NCBI GenBank assembly: GCA_028704215.1
Contig: JAQVLJ010000022.1
Location: 1-13,397, forward strand
Direction: 5' to 3'
Length of the DNA stretch: 13,397 nucleotides
From: Clostridia bacterium
Lineage (GTDB): Bacteria; Bacillota; Clostridia; Christensenellales; UBA1242
Position numbers and translations under genes: made by a program. The notes beneath the pieces were generated by a model. The model had not been told where the DNA came from. It saw nothing but the letters and a program-made list of their open reading frames with translations, and made no database searches. Numbering within the stretch: position 1 is the first letter of the stretch; each line of letters opens with the position of its first letter. This document shows, one piece after another, positions 6,669 to 13,234 of the stretch.

Positions 6669-7247
6669 TTACTCCTTTATTTTTTTACTAATGCTTACTC
6701 CATCGCCTATTTCAAATATCTCAGTTTTTAGCTTTGGATGATTTTCTATTTTAGAAAGGTATAAACGCAAATTTTTTATCATAGCTTTTATGCCATGTGC
6801 TACGGGCGTGCTTCCACGCACCATACCTTTAAACAATACATTGTCGGCAAAAATTATGCCGCCGATTTTAGTACATTCAATTAACTTTTCTAAATAATTG
6901 ACGTATTGCCCTTTTGGCCCATCCAAATATACAAAATCATATTTGTTCGTACACTCGTCAAGAAAGTTTTTTGCATCTGCATTGATAACGTTAATGATAT
7001 TATCATAATTTTCTATTCTTATATTTTCTTTTGCAGTTTTTGCACGTTCGGTATCAATTTCCACAGTATCAATGTGTTTTACACCGCATTGAGCCATGGC
7101 AATTGCAGAATAACCGACAGCACATCCTATTTCCAAAATGTTTTTAGCATTATTTTTTTTGATTATATCTATCAAAAATTCCAACGTTTCATCCAACGTG
7201 ATTGGCAAATGCAAGTCTTTTCCGATTTTTTTGATATCTTTCAGCAT
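6669..7247 (-). CDS. trmR: SAM-dependent O-methyltransferase, TrmR (YrrM) type, for tRNA 5-hydroxyuridine 34
   Basis: TrmR methylates 5-hydroxyuridine at the tRNA wobble position to 5-methoxyuridine, broadening codon reading. Seen here are the SAM-binding motif LEIGCAVGYSAIAMA (about residues 38-52), an acidic residue after the second strand (VEID), YDFVYLDGPKGQY, the class-specific FADNVLFKGMV (about 133-143) and the end GDGVSISKK. These match Bacillus YrrM closely, including DNVLFKG. The protein is 192 residues, about 25 fewer than Bacillus YrrM, and the missing part is at the N-terminus. An in-frame stop lies three codons upstream of the ATG, so no longer start exists. The gene begins one base after the RNase J stop codon with only a weak GAGAG upstream, so it is probably translated by ribosomes finishing RNase J. 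The family also includes catechol O-methyltransferases, but the downstream U32 gene supports the tRNA role. Confidence 0.82.
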   Translation of the reverse strand: MLKDIKKIGKDLHLPITLDETLEFLIDIIKKNNAKNILEIGCAVGYSAIAMAQCGVKHIDTVEIDTERAKTAKENIRIENYDNIINVINADAKNFLDECTNKYDFVYLDGPKGQYVNYLEKLIECTKIGGIIFADNVLFKGMVRGSTPVAHGIKAMIKNLRLYLSKIENHPKLKTEIFEIGDGVSISKKIKE

Positions 7248-7248
7248 T

Positions 7249-9132
7249 TTAGCTCTCTATTAAAATAGGAATAATCAAAGGTCTACGCTTCAATTTCTTT
7301 GACAAAAAGTTTGAAAGCGACTTTCTAACGGTTTGTTTTACAGTGACGTAATCACGAACAGACAAATCAATATCAGCAAGGCTATTAAGTACATTGTCTT
7401 TCGCTTCATTCAACCAACTTTCTGCTTCACCAATATAAGTGAATCCACGAGAAATTATTTCTGCGCGAGTTGCTTTCGCTTGTTTTGAATTAATGTTCAA
7501 AATTACTATACAAAGACCATCTTCTGAAAGTTGTTTTCTTTCTTTCAATACATTGCTTTGCATTTCGCCAACTCCAGCACCATCTATCAATCGGCTGCCG
7601 TACGGAACAGTACCCGTTGCTTTAAGCGAGTTTTTGTTTAACTGAACTTCCATTCCAAGCATTGGTAACAAAATATTTCTTTCTTCAATTCCCATCGACA
7701 TAGCAATGGACTTGTTGGATTTTAGATGTTTCAATTCTCCATGCACTGGCATAAAGAATTTTGGTTTTACAAGTGAAAATATTATTCTCAACTCGTCTTG
7801 ACAAGCATGCCCAGAAGCATGAACTTGTTCAAGTTGATTATAAATAACATTAGCGCCCAAAGCGATAAGCTTGTTTATTACATTATTAACCATTTTTTCG
7901 TTACCAGGAATAGGACTTGATGAGAAAATAATAGTGTCATTTTCTCCCATTTCCAAACCTTTAAATTCGCCATCTCCCATTCGCACCAAAGCACTCATAG
8001 GCTCGCCTTGACTTCCAGTAGAAATAACGCACAGTTCTTTGTCTGCATAATTTTTTATTTGTTCAATTTCAATAAGGTTGTTTTTGTCAAAGTTCATTTC
8101 ACCTATTTTTGTAGCAGCATCAGAAATATTTATCATACTACGACCTGTAAATACTACCTTTCGTCCATACTTCTGTGCCAAATCCATTACGACTTGCAAA
8201 CGGTAAACATTTGATGCAAATGTAGCAACAGTTATACGCCTTGTTGCATTTTCTATAAACAAACTTTCAATAGTCTTTTTTACCAAAGATTCACTCATCG
8301 ACATACCAGCACGTTCAGCGTTTGTCGAATCTGCCATTAGTAGCAATGTACCTTTTTCTCCATACTCTGAGAACTTAGCCATATCCAAACAAGAACCATG
8401 TGTTGGTGTAAAGTCTATTTTAAAATCTCCTGTATGCACAATGTTGCCAATCGGAGTTTTTATACCGAGAGCTACAGCGCCTGCAATAGAGTGATTTACG
8501 TGTATAAATTCTATTTCAAAAACACCCAGTTTTATGCTTTGTCCTGGTTTTATTGCATTTGCTTTGTAACTAATTTTTTTGTGTTCATCGAGTTTTTTTG
8601 ACACCAAAGCAAGCGTCATTTTTGTGCCATAAAGCGGAATGTTTAAGTCGTTCAAAACATAAGGCAATCCACCAATATGGTCTTCGTGTCCATGCGTCAA
8701 AACTATACCACGAATTCTATTTTTGTTTTCCAACAAATATGTGATATCTGGCACAACAAGATCTATACCCAACATATCGTCGTTTGGGAACATAAGACCA
8801 GCATCTACTATCATAATATCGTTACCGTATTCAAATACGGTCATATTCTTTCCTATCTCGCCTATGCCACCCAAAAACATTATCTTCAAGTTTGGTTTGC
8901 GAGTGTTCAATTCTTCCTTATCGGTTTCATTTTTATTTTCATTTTGTTGATGCAAATTTTTTGTCACATTTTGGTTCATGACATTTTTTTCGCTATTTAG
9001 ATTTCTGTTCTGTTTGTTATGATTTTGAAACCTCTGTTTTACATTTTTTTGCATTTCTTGGTTTTGAGGCATCCTATTTTGGTTTTTCAAATTTGGATCA
9101 AATTCCTCAGATGTTAATAAATTTTCGTTCAT
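7249..9132 (-). CDS. rnj: Ribonuclease J with an Asn/Gln-rich N-terminal extension
   Basis: RNase J is the metallo-beta-lactamase/beta-CASP nuclease that degrades and matures RNA with both 5'-3' exonuclease and endonuclease activity. The catalytic motif HGHEDHIGG is at residues 147-155, preceded by IMFLGGIGEIGKNMTVFEYG (84-103) and VDAGLMFP. Further metal and beta-CASP motifs are visible: NHSIAGAVAL, HTGDFKID, DSTNAERAG, ISTGSQGEP and VHASGHACQDEL, and FFMPVHGE leads into the C-terminal domain. The 627-residue protein is longer than the usual 550-560 because residues 1-80 form an added, low-complexity segment with 20 Asn and 10 Gln and no Cys or Trp. AAAGGAG lies 6-7 bases before the chosen ATG, which supports the long form. 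It is the first gene of an operon with trmR, the U32 gene and the lipid kinase. I cannot tell RnjA from RnjB. Confidence 0.95.
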   Translation of the reverse strand: MNENLLTSEEFDPNLKNQNRMPQNQEMQKNVKQRFQNHNKQNRNLNSEKNVMNQNVTKNLHQQNENKNETDKEELNTRKPNLKIMFLGGIGEIGKNMTVFEYGNDIMIVDAGLMFPNDDMLGIDLVVPDITYLLENKNRIRGIVLTHGHEDHIGGLPYVLNDLNIPLYGTKMTLALVSKKLDEHKKISYKANAIKPGQSIKLGVFEIEFIHVNHSIAGAVALGIKTPIGNIVHTGDFKIDFTPTHGSCLDMAKFSEYGEKGTLLLMADSTNAERAGMSMSESLVKKTIESLFIENATRRITVATFASNVYRLQVVMDLAQKYGRKVVFTGRSMINISDAATKIGEMNFDKNNLIEIEQIKNYADKELCVISTGSQGEPMSALVRMGDGEFKGLEMGENDTIIFSSSPIPGNEKMVNNVINKLIALGANVIYNQLEQVHASGHACQDELRIIFSLVKPKFFMPVHGELKHLKSNKSIAMSMGIEERNILLPMLGMEVQLNKNSLKATGTVPYGSRLIDGAGVGEMQSNVLKERKQLSEDGLCIVILNINSKQAKATRAEIISRGFTYIGEAESWLNEAKDNVLNSLADIDLSVRDYVTVKQTVRKSLSNFLSKKLKRRPLIIPILIES

Positions 9133-9305
9133 TTTTTTCTCCTTTATTTTTTTAAAAATTTTATGTAACTTTGTTTTATTAATTTAATTATTATTAATTA
9201 ATTTTAATTTATTTTAATTTTTTTATATTATTTTTCTATTTTTTTCGTATTTATTTTGCAAATTTGCAATAATATTAAATATTTGCAAATTCATTTTTTT
9301 GCAAT
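9133..9305. other. Extremely AT-rich gap upstream of RNase J
   Basis: Only about 10% of these 173 bases are G or C, and 9174-9235 contains none at all. This is the only place for a promoter of the RNase J operon if the membrane-protein transcript ends first, but there are too many TA-rich hexamers to choose one. The ribosome binding site AAAGGAG (minus strand) is at its left end, and palindromic TTTGCAAA-type motifs sit at its right end. Confidence 0.6.
9256..9291. repeat. Palindrome and inverted repeat built on TTTGCAAAT
   Basis: TTGCAAATTTGCAA (9256-9269) is a perfect 14-base palindrome. Its right half, AATTTGCAA (9261-9269), also pairs with TTGCAAATT (9283-9291) over a 13-base loop. On the plus strand the hairpin is followed by seven T (9294-9300), while on the minus strand no T run follows. 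It could be a DNA-binding site in front of the RNase J operon or a terminator for antisense transcription; it fits poorly as the end of the membrane-protein gene. Confidence 0.5.
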
Positions 9306-10211
9306 TTATTGTTGTTTATTTAGCATTTCATTAAGTAATATTTTTTCTTTTTTGTAGATGCAATAACGTATGCCTTTATTTTTGTAATAACTCACAATGC
9401 CGTAAGATTGTTTTGTAAATACAACTATCAAAATTGCTATAACAAAACCAATTATTCCAAACAGCTTTGCTACGAACATGCAGAACAAAATGAAACACGC
9501 AGTCAAAAGTAGTCCGTTCAAATAGTTTATAACCAACTTGTTTTTAATCATGTCAAAGTTGGATTTTAGTGCTTTGAAAGCAGATTTGTTTTCAAAGATA
9601 CTTAGTGTAAAAATTGGTAACAAAAACATATTTTTTTCTCCGTATCCAATCATCACCATTATCCAAAAAATGAAACAAATTAACCAATTAGATAAAGTCA
9701 GACTTACAAGCCACTTTGTTACAAAATACAATATGGTTATATTTAATGCAGAATAAACTATGTTGATAATCAAAAACAAAAATGACATGAAAAGCATACG
9801 AGATATTGTAGACGTTTTGTCTTGACTTAAAGTTCTTTGACCAGTTTTTTTGTATAGATAAAAGTTCAACGAATACCACAGCGCATATATTAGCAACCCG
9901 AAAATAAAACACGCATAGAGAATAGTTGTGATAGCAGTAAGAGCATTGAATGCGAACATGGTCTTTATGTTCAAAATCAGATTTTCAAAAGAAAATAATA
10001 CCCTGCCCATATCGAGATTTATAAATAAATTTCGTATCAAAATAACCACATTTTCAAAAAATTCACTGTGAACTAATACGTTGAATTGCCCAAAATCAAA
10101 GGCAATATACAAACCAAATAGCACAACAAATGCCAGCAAACAAAAAAATAATACTTTGAAAAATTGACCAAAGCGACGAAAAGTTAATTTAATGGCATCT
10201 AAAAATATCAT
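9306..10211 (-). CDS. Polytopic membrane protein of unknown function
   Basis: I do not recognise this 301-residue protein. It has about six hydrophobic segments, near residues 18-38, 88-112, 139-164, 166-190, 228-249 and 251-266, so it is an integral membrane protein. It begins with a short amphipathic stretch rich in Phe and Arg (FRRFGQFFK, 11-19) and ends with a basic tail (YKNKGIRYCIYKKEK). A polar loop after segment 4 contains FENKSAFKALKSNFDMIKNK, a pattern seen in several uncharacterised membrane families of Bacillota, but no enzymatic or transport motif is visible. GTGAGAG lies just before the ATG. It has its own promoter and a leader of about 90 bases, stands divergent from the small acidic gene, and lies upstream of RNase J in the same direction, separated by an AT-rich gap. 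Confidence 0.8.
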   Translation of the reverse strand: MIFLDAIKLTFRRFGQFFKVLFFCLLAFVVLFGLYIAFDFGQFNVLVHSEFFENVVILIRNLFINLDMGRVLFSFENLILNIKTMFAFNALTAITTILYACFIFGLLIYALWYSLNFYLYKKTGQRTLSQDKTSTISRMLFMSFLFLIINIVYSALNITILYFVTKWLVSLTLSNWLICFIFWIMVMIGYGEKNMFLLPIFTLSIFENKSAFKALKSNFDMIKNKLVINYLNGLLLTACFILFCMFVAKLFGIIGFVIAILIVVFTKQSYGIVSYYKNKGIRYCIYKKEKILLNEMLNKQQ

Positions 10212-10310
10212 ACTCTCACTTTATCAACAAATCAATTGAAGAGTTTTTTACAACTCAAAACAATGATCATTTAACTTTCAAAACAATATAAACTTTCGTT
10301 TGTTAAAAAG

Positions 10311-10340
10311 ATTATAACATATCTTATTCAATAAAGTAAA
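10311..10340 (-). promoter_or_regulatory. Sigma-A promoter with extended -10 for the membrane protein
   Basis: On the minus strand, TTTACT (10335-10340) precedes TATAAT (10311-10316) by 18 bases. The -10 box is preceded by TGT, giving an extended TGNTATAAT, which makes up for a weak -35. Transcription would begin near 10304, giving a leader of about 93 bases. That leader holds a small GAGTT/AACTC hairpin but no riboswitch I recognise. Confidence 0.65.
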
Positions 10341-10387
10341 TAGTTTTACCAAAAAAATATATTTTACTTTTTTTAAAAAAATCACTA

Positions 10388-10416
10388 TTGACATATTTTT
10401 AACTCAATGATACAAT
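10388..10416 (+). promoter_or_regulatory. Near-consensus sigma-A promoter for the 74-residue gene
   Basis: TTGACA (10388-10393) is a perfect -35, followed by 17 bases and TACAAT (10411-10416), a five-of-six -10. Transcription would start near 10423, about 20 bases before the ATG, with AAAGGAG in between. This is the strongest protein-gene promoter in the window by match to consensus. Confidence 0.85.
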
Positions 10417-10443
10417 AAAAGAATATTAAAGGAGTATACAATT

Positions 10444-10668
10444 ATGACCAAAAGAGTTGAAAATCTTACCGAAGAAGAATTGGACGAATTAAGAAACTGC
10501 CCCATCAAAGCCCCAAGTTATAAACTTGAACCAAGCGAAGTTTATGCAAAAGAACTCAAAGCACAAATGGACGGCCGGTATTATGGCACTTGTGATGAAG
10601 AAGACACAATGGTGCGTGCAATTAGAGAATACGAAGCGGAAGAAGCACATAAAAACAACAGTCTTTAA
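10444..10668 (+). CDS. Small acidic protein of unknown function
   Basis: This 74-residue protein is not one I recognise. It has 18 Asp/Glu against 11 Lys/Arg, two Cys (19 and 50), no signal peptide and no membrane segment, so it is probably cytosolic. Two likely helices, around residues 9-17 (TEEELDELR) and 54-70 (DTMVRAIREYEAEEAHK), flank a Pro/Tyr-rich centre. That it is a real gene is supported by a near-consensus promoter, AAAGGAG 9 bases before the ATG, and a terminator directly downstream. It is transcribed alone, between a divergent membrane-protein gene and the convergent pnuC gene. The strong expression signals suggest an abundant small protein, but the sequence does not reveal its function. 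Confidence 0.8.
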   Translation: MTKRVENLTEEELDELRNCPIKAPSYKLEPSEVYAKELKAQMDGRYYGTCDEEDTMVRAIREYEAEEAHKNNSL

Positions 10669-10685
10669 TTTTGGTTATTAAAAAA

Positions 10686-10756
10686 CAACAAGCGACTTTA
10701 TATTTGTAATTAATTTAAGAAAAACAGGCGACTTTATATTTGTGCGCTTGTTTTTT
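10686..10756. terminator. Bidirectional terminator with a duplicated arm
   Basis: AACAAGCG (about 10687-10694) and AACAGGCG (10723-10730) can each pair with the single CGCTTGTT (10745-10752). On the plus strand the nearer arm forms a roughly 10-bp stem (one G-U pair) with a 14-base loop and a T run, ending the small acidic gene. On the minus strand the sequence ends the pnuC transcript; there the far pair is perfect and is followed by GTTTTTT. The left-arm region is duplicated because GCGACTTTATATTTGT occurs twice. Confidence 0.7.
10692..10743. repeat. Two direct copies of GCGACTTTATATTTGT
   Basis: The 16-base unit occurs exactly at 10692-10707 and 10728-10743, a period of 36 bases. Similar A-rich bases precede both copies, so this looks like a small tandem duplication inside the shared terminator. 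Only two copies exist. Confidence 0.85.
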
Positions 10757-10779
10757 GTTGCAAGTTTTATTTTTTTTTA

Positions 10780-11541
10780 CTAAGATTTTTGTTCAACTTC
10801 ATTTGATGCTTGTAGTTCTTTTTCGAGCATCAATTTTTTTTCTCTTTGTCTTTTGATTTTGGCGCTCCACACTTTCCAGCCATATAAGTGATTTATGCTA
10901 TTAACAATAGGATTGATTAGCAACGGCAATAGTGTCAAATTACCAAGTACAATAATCGGAAATGACCACAGTATTATCGAAGTCATTTCATCTATGAAGA
11001 ACGAAACAAATCCGTACTTACTTCTGATAATCATCAAAACAACAGAGATTACGCTTGTTGCAACAGACAATGTGGACGCAAACAAAAACGATGTATTAAT
11101 TGCTTTCAAGATAAAATATACAACAACAAATTCTGCCACAAAATACAAAGGTAACATCATCAACTGCTTTTTGTTTAATTCTCTTACTTTCACGGTTTTT
11201 TCTTCATCGGTATTTTTTACCCACGAAATCAAACTAGCGATAGCAAGTGGCAGCATTAAGACAACGTAAGTCAGCACTTCACCATACAACCCTTGTGCAT
11301 AAGAAACCAAACTATACAAGACCACAGTTATTATGGCAAAAATTTGAGCTACTGCTTTTCCTTTTGCTTGCAAAAAAGTGCTTGCTGCCCCGATGAGAGA
11401 ACAAGTAGCTATCAACACCCCCGATTTGAATATTATTGAAATTGTGCATACAGCGACAATGCACGATGCCCACAAAATAAGTTCAAACTTGGTCCAATTC
11501 TTCAATTTTTTTACAAAAAACTGATACAAATAATTCTTCAT
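10780..11541 (-). CDS. pnuC: PnuC-type nicotinamide riboside (or related vitamin) transporter
   Basis: PnuC proteins are facilitators in the cell membrane that bring in nicotinamide riboside for NAD synthesis; relatives carry thiamine or riboflavin. The 253-residue protein has about seven hydrophobic segments between residues 20 and 220. YAQGLYGEVLTYVVLMLP (about 81-98) matches the first PnuC repeat, and NHLYGWKVW (about 219-227) matches the conserved Tyr-Gly-Trp-x-x-Trp end of the second. A basic, charged tail follows. In the first repeat the Trp-rich end is weak (LISWVK). The substrate is inferred from the family name only. No NAD-, TPP- or FMN-type riboswitch is recognisable in the roughly 55-base leader. 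GGAGA lies 12 bases before the ATG, a long spacing, but no other in-frame start codon is available nearby. Confidence 0.85.
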   Translation of the reverse strand: MKNYLYQFFVKKLKNWTKFELILWASCIVAVCTISIIFKSGVLIATCSLIGAASTFLQAKGKAVAQIFAIITVVLYSLVSYAQGLYGEVLTYVVLMLPLAIASLISWVKNTDEEKTVKVRELNKKQLMMLPLYFVAEFVVVYFILKAINTSFLFASTLSVATSVISVVLMIIRSKYGFVSFFIDEMTSIILWSFPIIVLGNLTLLPLLINPIVNSINHLYGWKVWSAKIKRQREKKLMLEKELQASNEVEQKS

Positions 11542-11603
11542 ATACCAATACTGTCTCCAAAGATTTCAATACAAAAATCGACAAAAACCTTCAAACTAGA
11601 ATA

Positions 11604-11631
11604 AGTATATATATCGCAATTTTAAAGTCAA
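11604..11631 (-). promoter_or_regulatory. Sigma-A promoter of pnuC
   Basis: On the minus strand, TTGACT (11626-11631) and TATACT (11604-11609) are 16 bases apart. Transcription would start near 11597, about 55 bases before the ATG. Confidence 0.7.
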
Positions 11632-11839
11632 TCAATTATCACACAGTCCCAACAAAAATCACTCAATTTTCGAAGCAAAGTTCCTTTTAATTTCCAATAT
11701 CATACTGAAAATTTGGTTTTTATAATTTTTTAGCTTTCCAAACATTTTTAAAATACTTTTTGAACATGTAAATTATACAAACAATAACAAATATAAAAAA
11801 TGACTTTTAGTATTGATTTGTGTATTTATATTATTTGTT

Positions 11840-11867
11840 TTGAATAACAATCATCGTATGTTAAAAT
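11840..11867 (+). promoter_or_regulatory. Probable sigma-A promoter of the HD gene
   Basis: TTGAAT (11840-11845) and TAAAAT (11862-11867) are 16 bases apart, each box with one or two mismatches to consensus. The leader would be about 40 bases and contains GGAG six bases before the ATG. Confidence 0.55.
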
Positions 11868-11913
11868 ATACATATCAATTCAAATTTGTTAATAGTATAC
11901 ATCGGAGAATAAA

Positions 11914-12432
11914 ATGAACGAAAAATTATATGCTGAAATATTCAAATTAAAAAATGTCATTCGCAACGGTTGGAAAATAAGAGATGTTCAAGGAAGATTA
12001 GAAAGTGATGCTGAACACACATTTTCTATGATAATGTTAAGTTTGGAAATAATTAAAAAAAATAAACTAGACTTGGATCAATTAAAAGTCATAAAAATGA
12101 TTGCTTATCACGAACTAGGCGAAATCGATGTCGGAGATATTACACCTTTTGACAATATCCCAAAGCAACAAAAATATGATGATGAATATAAGTGTATCAA
12201 AAGACTAAGCGCTACATACAATATGCCTGAAATAGAAGAATTATGGTTAGAGTTTGAGCGATGCGAAACAAAAGAAGCACGATTTGTAAAAAAAATCGAC
12301 AGATACGATGCGATTATGCAAGCAAAAATGTATGAAACAAACAATCAAGCGATCAAAGGATTGCTTAACGAATTTAGGAATGGTTCAATTGCAATCGCCG
12401 ACGAATTTGATCAATATCTCAACGAAAAATAA
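11914..12432 (+). CDS. HD-domain phosphohydrolase, HDDC2/YfbR-like (5'-deoxynucleotidase family)
   Basis: Proteins of this family are metal-dependent phosphohydrolases; the best known remove the phosphate from deoxynucleoside monophosphates. The 172-residue protein has the expected pattern: ESDAEHTFSM with His35, AYHELGEIDVGDITPFD (64-80) and KKIDRYDAIMQA (126-137) with Asp129. WLEFERCETKEARFVKK between them is typical of HDDC2-type proteins. The central His-Asp pair that names the family reads His66-Glu67 here, while Glu70, equal to the catalytic Glu of YfbR, is kept. It may still bind metal, or the metal or activity may be altered. GGAG lies six bases before the ATG. It is transcribed alone and shares a bidirectional terminator with the convergent Nudix gene. 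Substrate is unknown. Confidence 0.85.
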   Translation: MNEKLYAEIFKLKNVIRNGWKIRDVQGRLESDAEHTFSMIMLSLEIIKKNKLDLDQLKVIKMIAYHELGEIDVGDITPFDNIPKQQKYDDEYKCIKRLSATYNMPEIEELWLEFERCETKEARFVKKIDRYDAIMQAKMYETNNQAIKGLLNEFRNGSIAIADEFDQYLNEK

Positions 12433-12448
12433 TCAACCCTCAGCAAAA

Positions 12449-12473
12449 AAAATAGGCGTCTCTCGCCTATTTT
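12449..12473. terminator. Bidirectional terminator between the HD and Nudix genes
   Basis: AATAGGCG (12451-12458) and CGCCTATT (12464-12471) form an 8-bp stem with a 5-base loop, extended by two A-T pairs. On the plus strand TTTATTTTTTT follows, and on the minus strand a run of A on the plus side (12444-12452) gives a long T run. It can end both convergent transcripts. Confidence 0.9.
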
Positions 12474-12520
12474 ATTTTTTTATACATGTACAACTGACTC
12501 AAATCAAGTTGTGCTTTATC

Positions 12521-13021
12521 CTATACCCACTTGTCTTTTTTATATGTAAATTTTACTTTAAGTTTTTGTTTTGCAATTCGCACGGCTTCTTCAATCATCA
12601 ATCTACCCGATTCGCCCCAATTCAATAATTCAATAGCACGTTTAGGATTAGTCAATAGTCTTTTATATGTCTCACCACCATCTAAATCAGGTCTACTCTC
12701 CCCAATCTCTTCAATCATGGCAACCATACGAACTTGAGCATATACTGGCTTCCCGTTGTCTTCGTCTACATCTTGATAACCAAGAAGAATTGGTTTTTCG
12801 ATTGTTGTGTTTATTTCCTCATACAATTCTCTTCTCAAAGTAGCTTCCATATCTTTATCATACAACTCTGTCGTGCCTCCAGATAAAGAAAAAATTAACT
12901 GATTATCTCTTTCTCTCGCCATCAAAAGTATTTGCCCATTTTTTGTGAATAAAGCACCATAAACTTGTGTTACTTTCAAATTGTCTGGAACATCCCCATT
13001 ATGCCACGTAAATTTTACCAT
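12521..13021 (-). CDS. Nudix hydrolase, substrate unknown
   Basis: Nudix enzymes hydrolyse nucleoside diphosphates linked to another group, often in housecleaning. The 166-residue protein has the beta strand and box pattern GALFTKNGQILLMARERDN (about 22-40), LSGGTTE (46-52) and RRELYEEI (about 63-70), so the REUxEE core of the Nudix box is complete. Two features are off-pattern: the segment between GG and RE is two residues longer than usual, and the Gly after EE is Asn (EEIN). The C-terminal part (GGETYKRLLTNP, LLNWGESGRLMIEEAV) follows the Nudix fold and may define a subfamily. AGAGG lies 6 bases before the ATG. It is transcribed alone from its own promoter and shares a terminator with the HD gene. 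The sequence does not show the substrate. Confidence 0.88.
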   Translation of the reverse strand: MVKFTWHNGDVPDNLKVTQVYGALFTKNGQILLMARERDNQLIFSLSGGTTELYDKDMEATLRRELYEEINTTIEKPILLGYQDVDEDNGKPVYAQVRMVAMIEEIGESRPDLDGGETYKRLLTNPKRAIELLNWGESGRLMIEEAVRIAKQKLKVKFTYKKDKWV

Positions 13022-13039
13022 GCAAAACCTCTATATATT

Positions 13040-13068
13040 ATATTATCACGAACACTACCAAAAATCAA
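13040..13068 (-). promoter_or_regulatory. Sigma-A promoter of the Nudix gene
   Basis: On the minus strand, TTGATT (13063-13068) and TAATAT (13040-13045) are 17 bases apart. Transcription would begin near 13033, so the leader is only about 12 bases and begins directly at the AGAGG ribosome binding site. Confidence 0.65.
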
Positions 13069-13112
13069 TATAAGTCAGTCTTTTTCTTATTATAATGATG
13101 GCAAATATTAAT

Positions 13113-13192
13113 ACTTTTATCAGTAATTATCTATACAAATTTTTTTTCATTTTGTTAGGTTTCTCCTTCTCCCCATACAAATTACTTTGTCT
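13113..13192. repeat. Direct repeat, copy A (about 80 bp)
   Basis: The last 35 bases (13158-13192) are identical to 13363-13397. The preceding part matches 13317-13362 with changes mostly in T-run length and a diverged ACTT...ACAAAT stretch. The offset between copies is about 205 bases. On the minus strand it contains AAGGAG followed by ATGAAAAAA and a frame of 7 codons. It lies upstream of the Nudix promoter and downstream of the tRNA-like terminator. Confidence 0.85.
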
Positions 13193-13234
13193 GGGGTCCC
13201 CTTTATTCTCTTAATCAGTTACTTAATCAAAAAA

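Larger units (their letters stand above)
11542..11913. other. Divergent control region between pnuC and the HD gene
   Basis: This 372-base AT-rich gap holds one promoter for each flanking gene, at 11604-11631 (minus) and 11840-11867 (plus). Between them, about 11640-11830, I see no RNA gene, clear hairpin or convincing reading frame. A 14-codon frame on the minus strand (11703-11659) lacks a ribosome binding site. Confidence 0.6.

Noticed and set aside
9688..9912. 74-codon minus-strand frame inside the membrane-protein gene
   Set aside because: Same strand, different frame, no ribosome binding site; the hydrophobic, six-segment product of the main frame is far more plausible.
10692..10743. 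CRISPR-like repeats
   Set aside because: Only two 16-base copies with a 20-base gap, both inside a terminator, and no cas gene nearby.
11542..11600. Riboswitch in the pnuC leader
   Set aside because: The leader is about 55 bases, and I could not find conserved NAD-II, TPP, FMN or preQ1 core motifs.
11659..11703. 14-codon minus-strand frame in the pnuC/HD gap
   Set aside because: No ribosome binding site, no promoter in the right place, and too short to tell from chance; it might be a decayed gene remnant.
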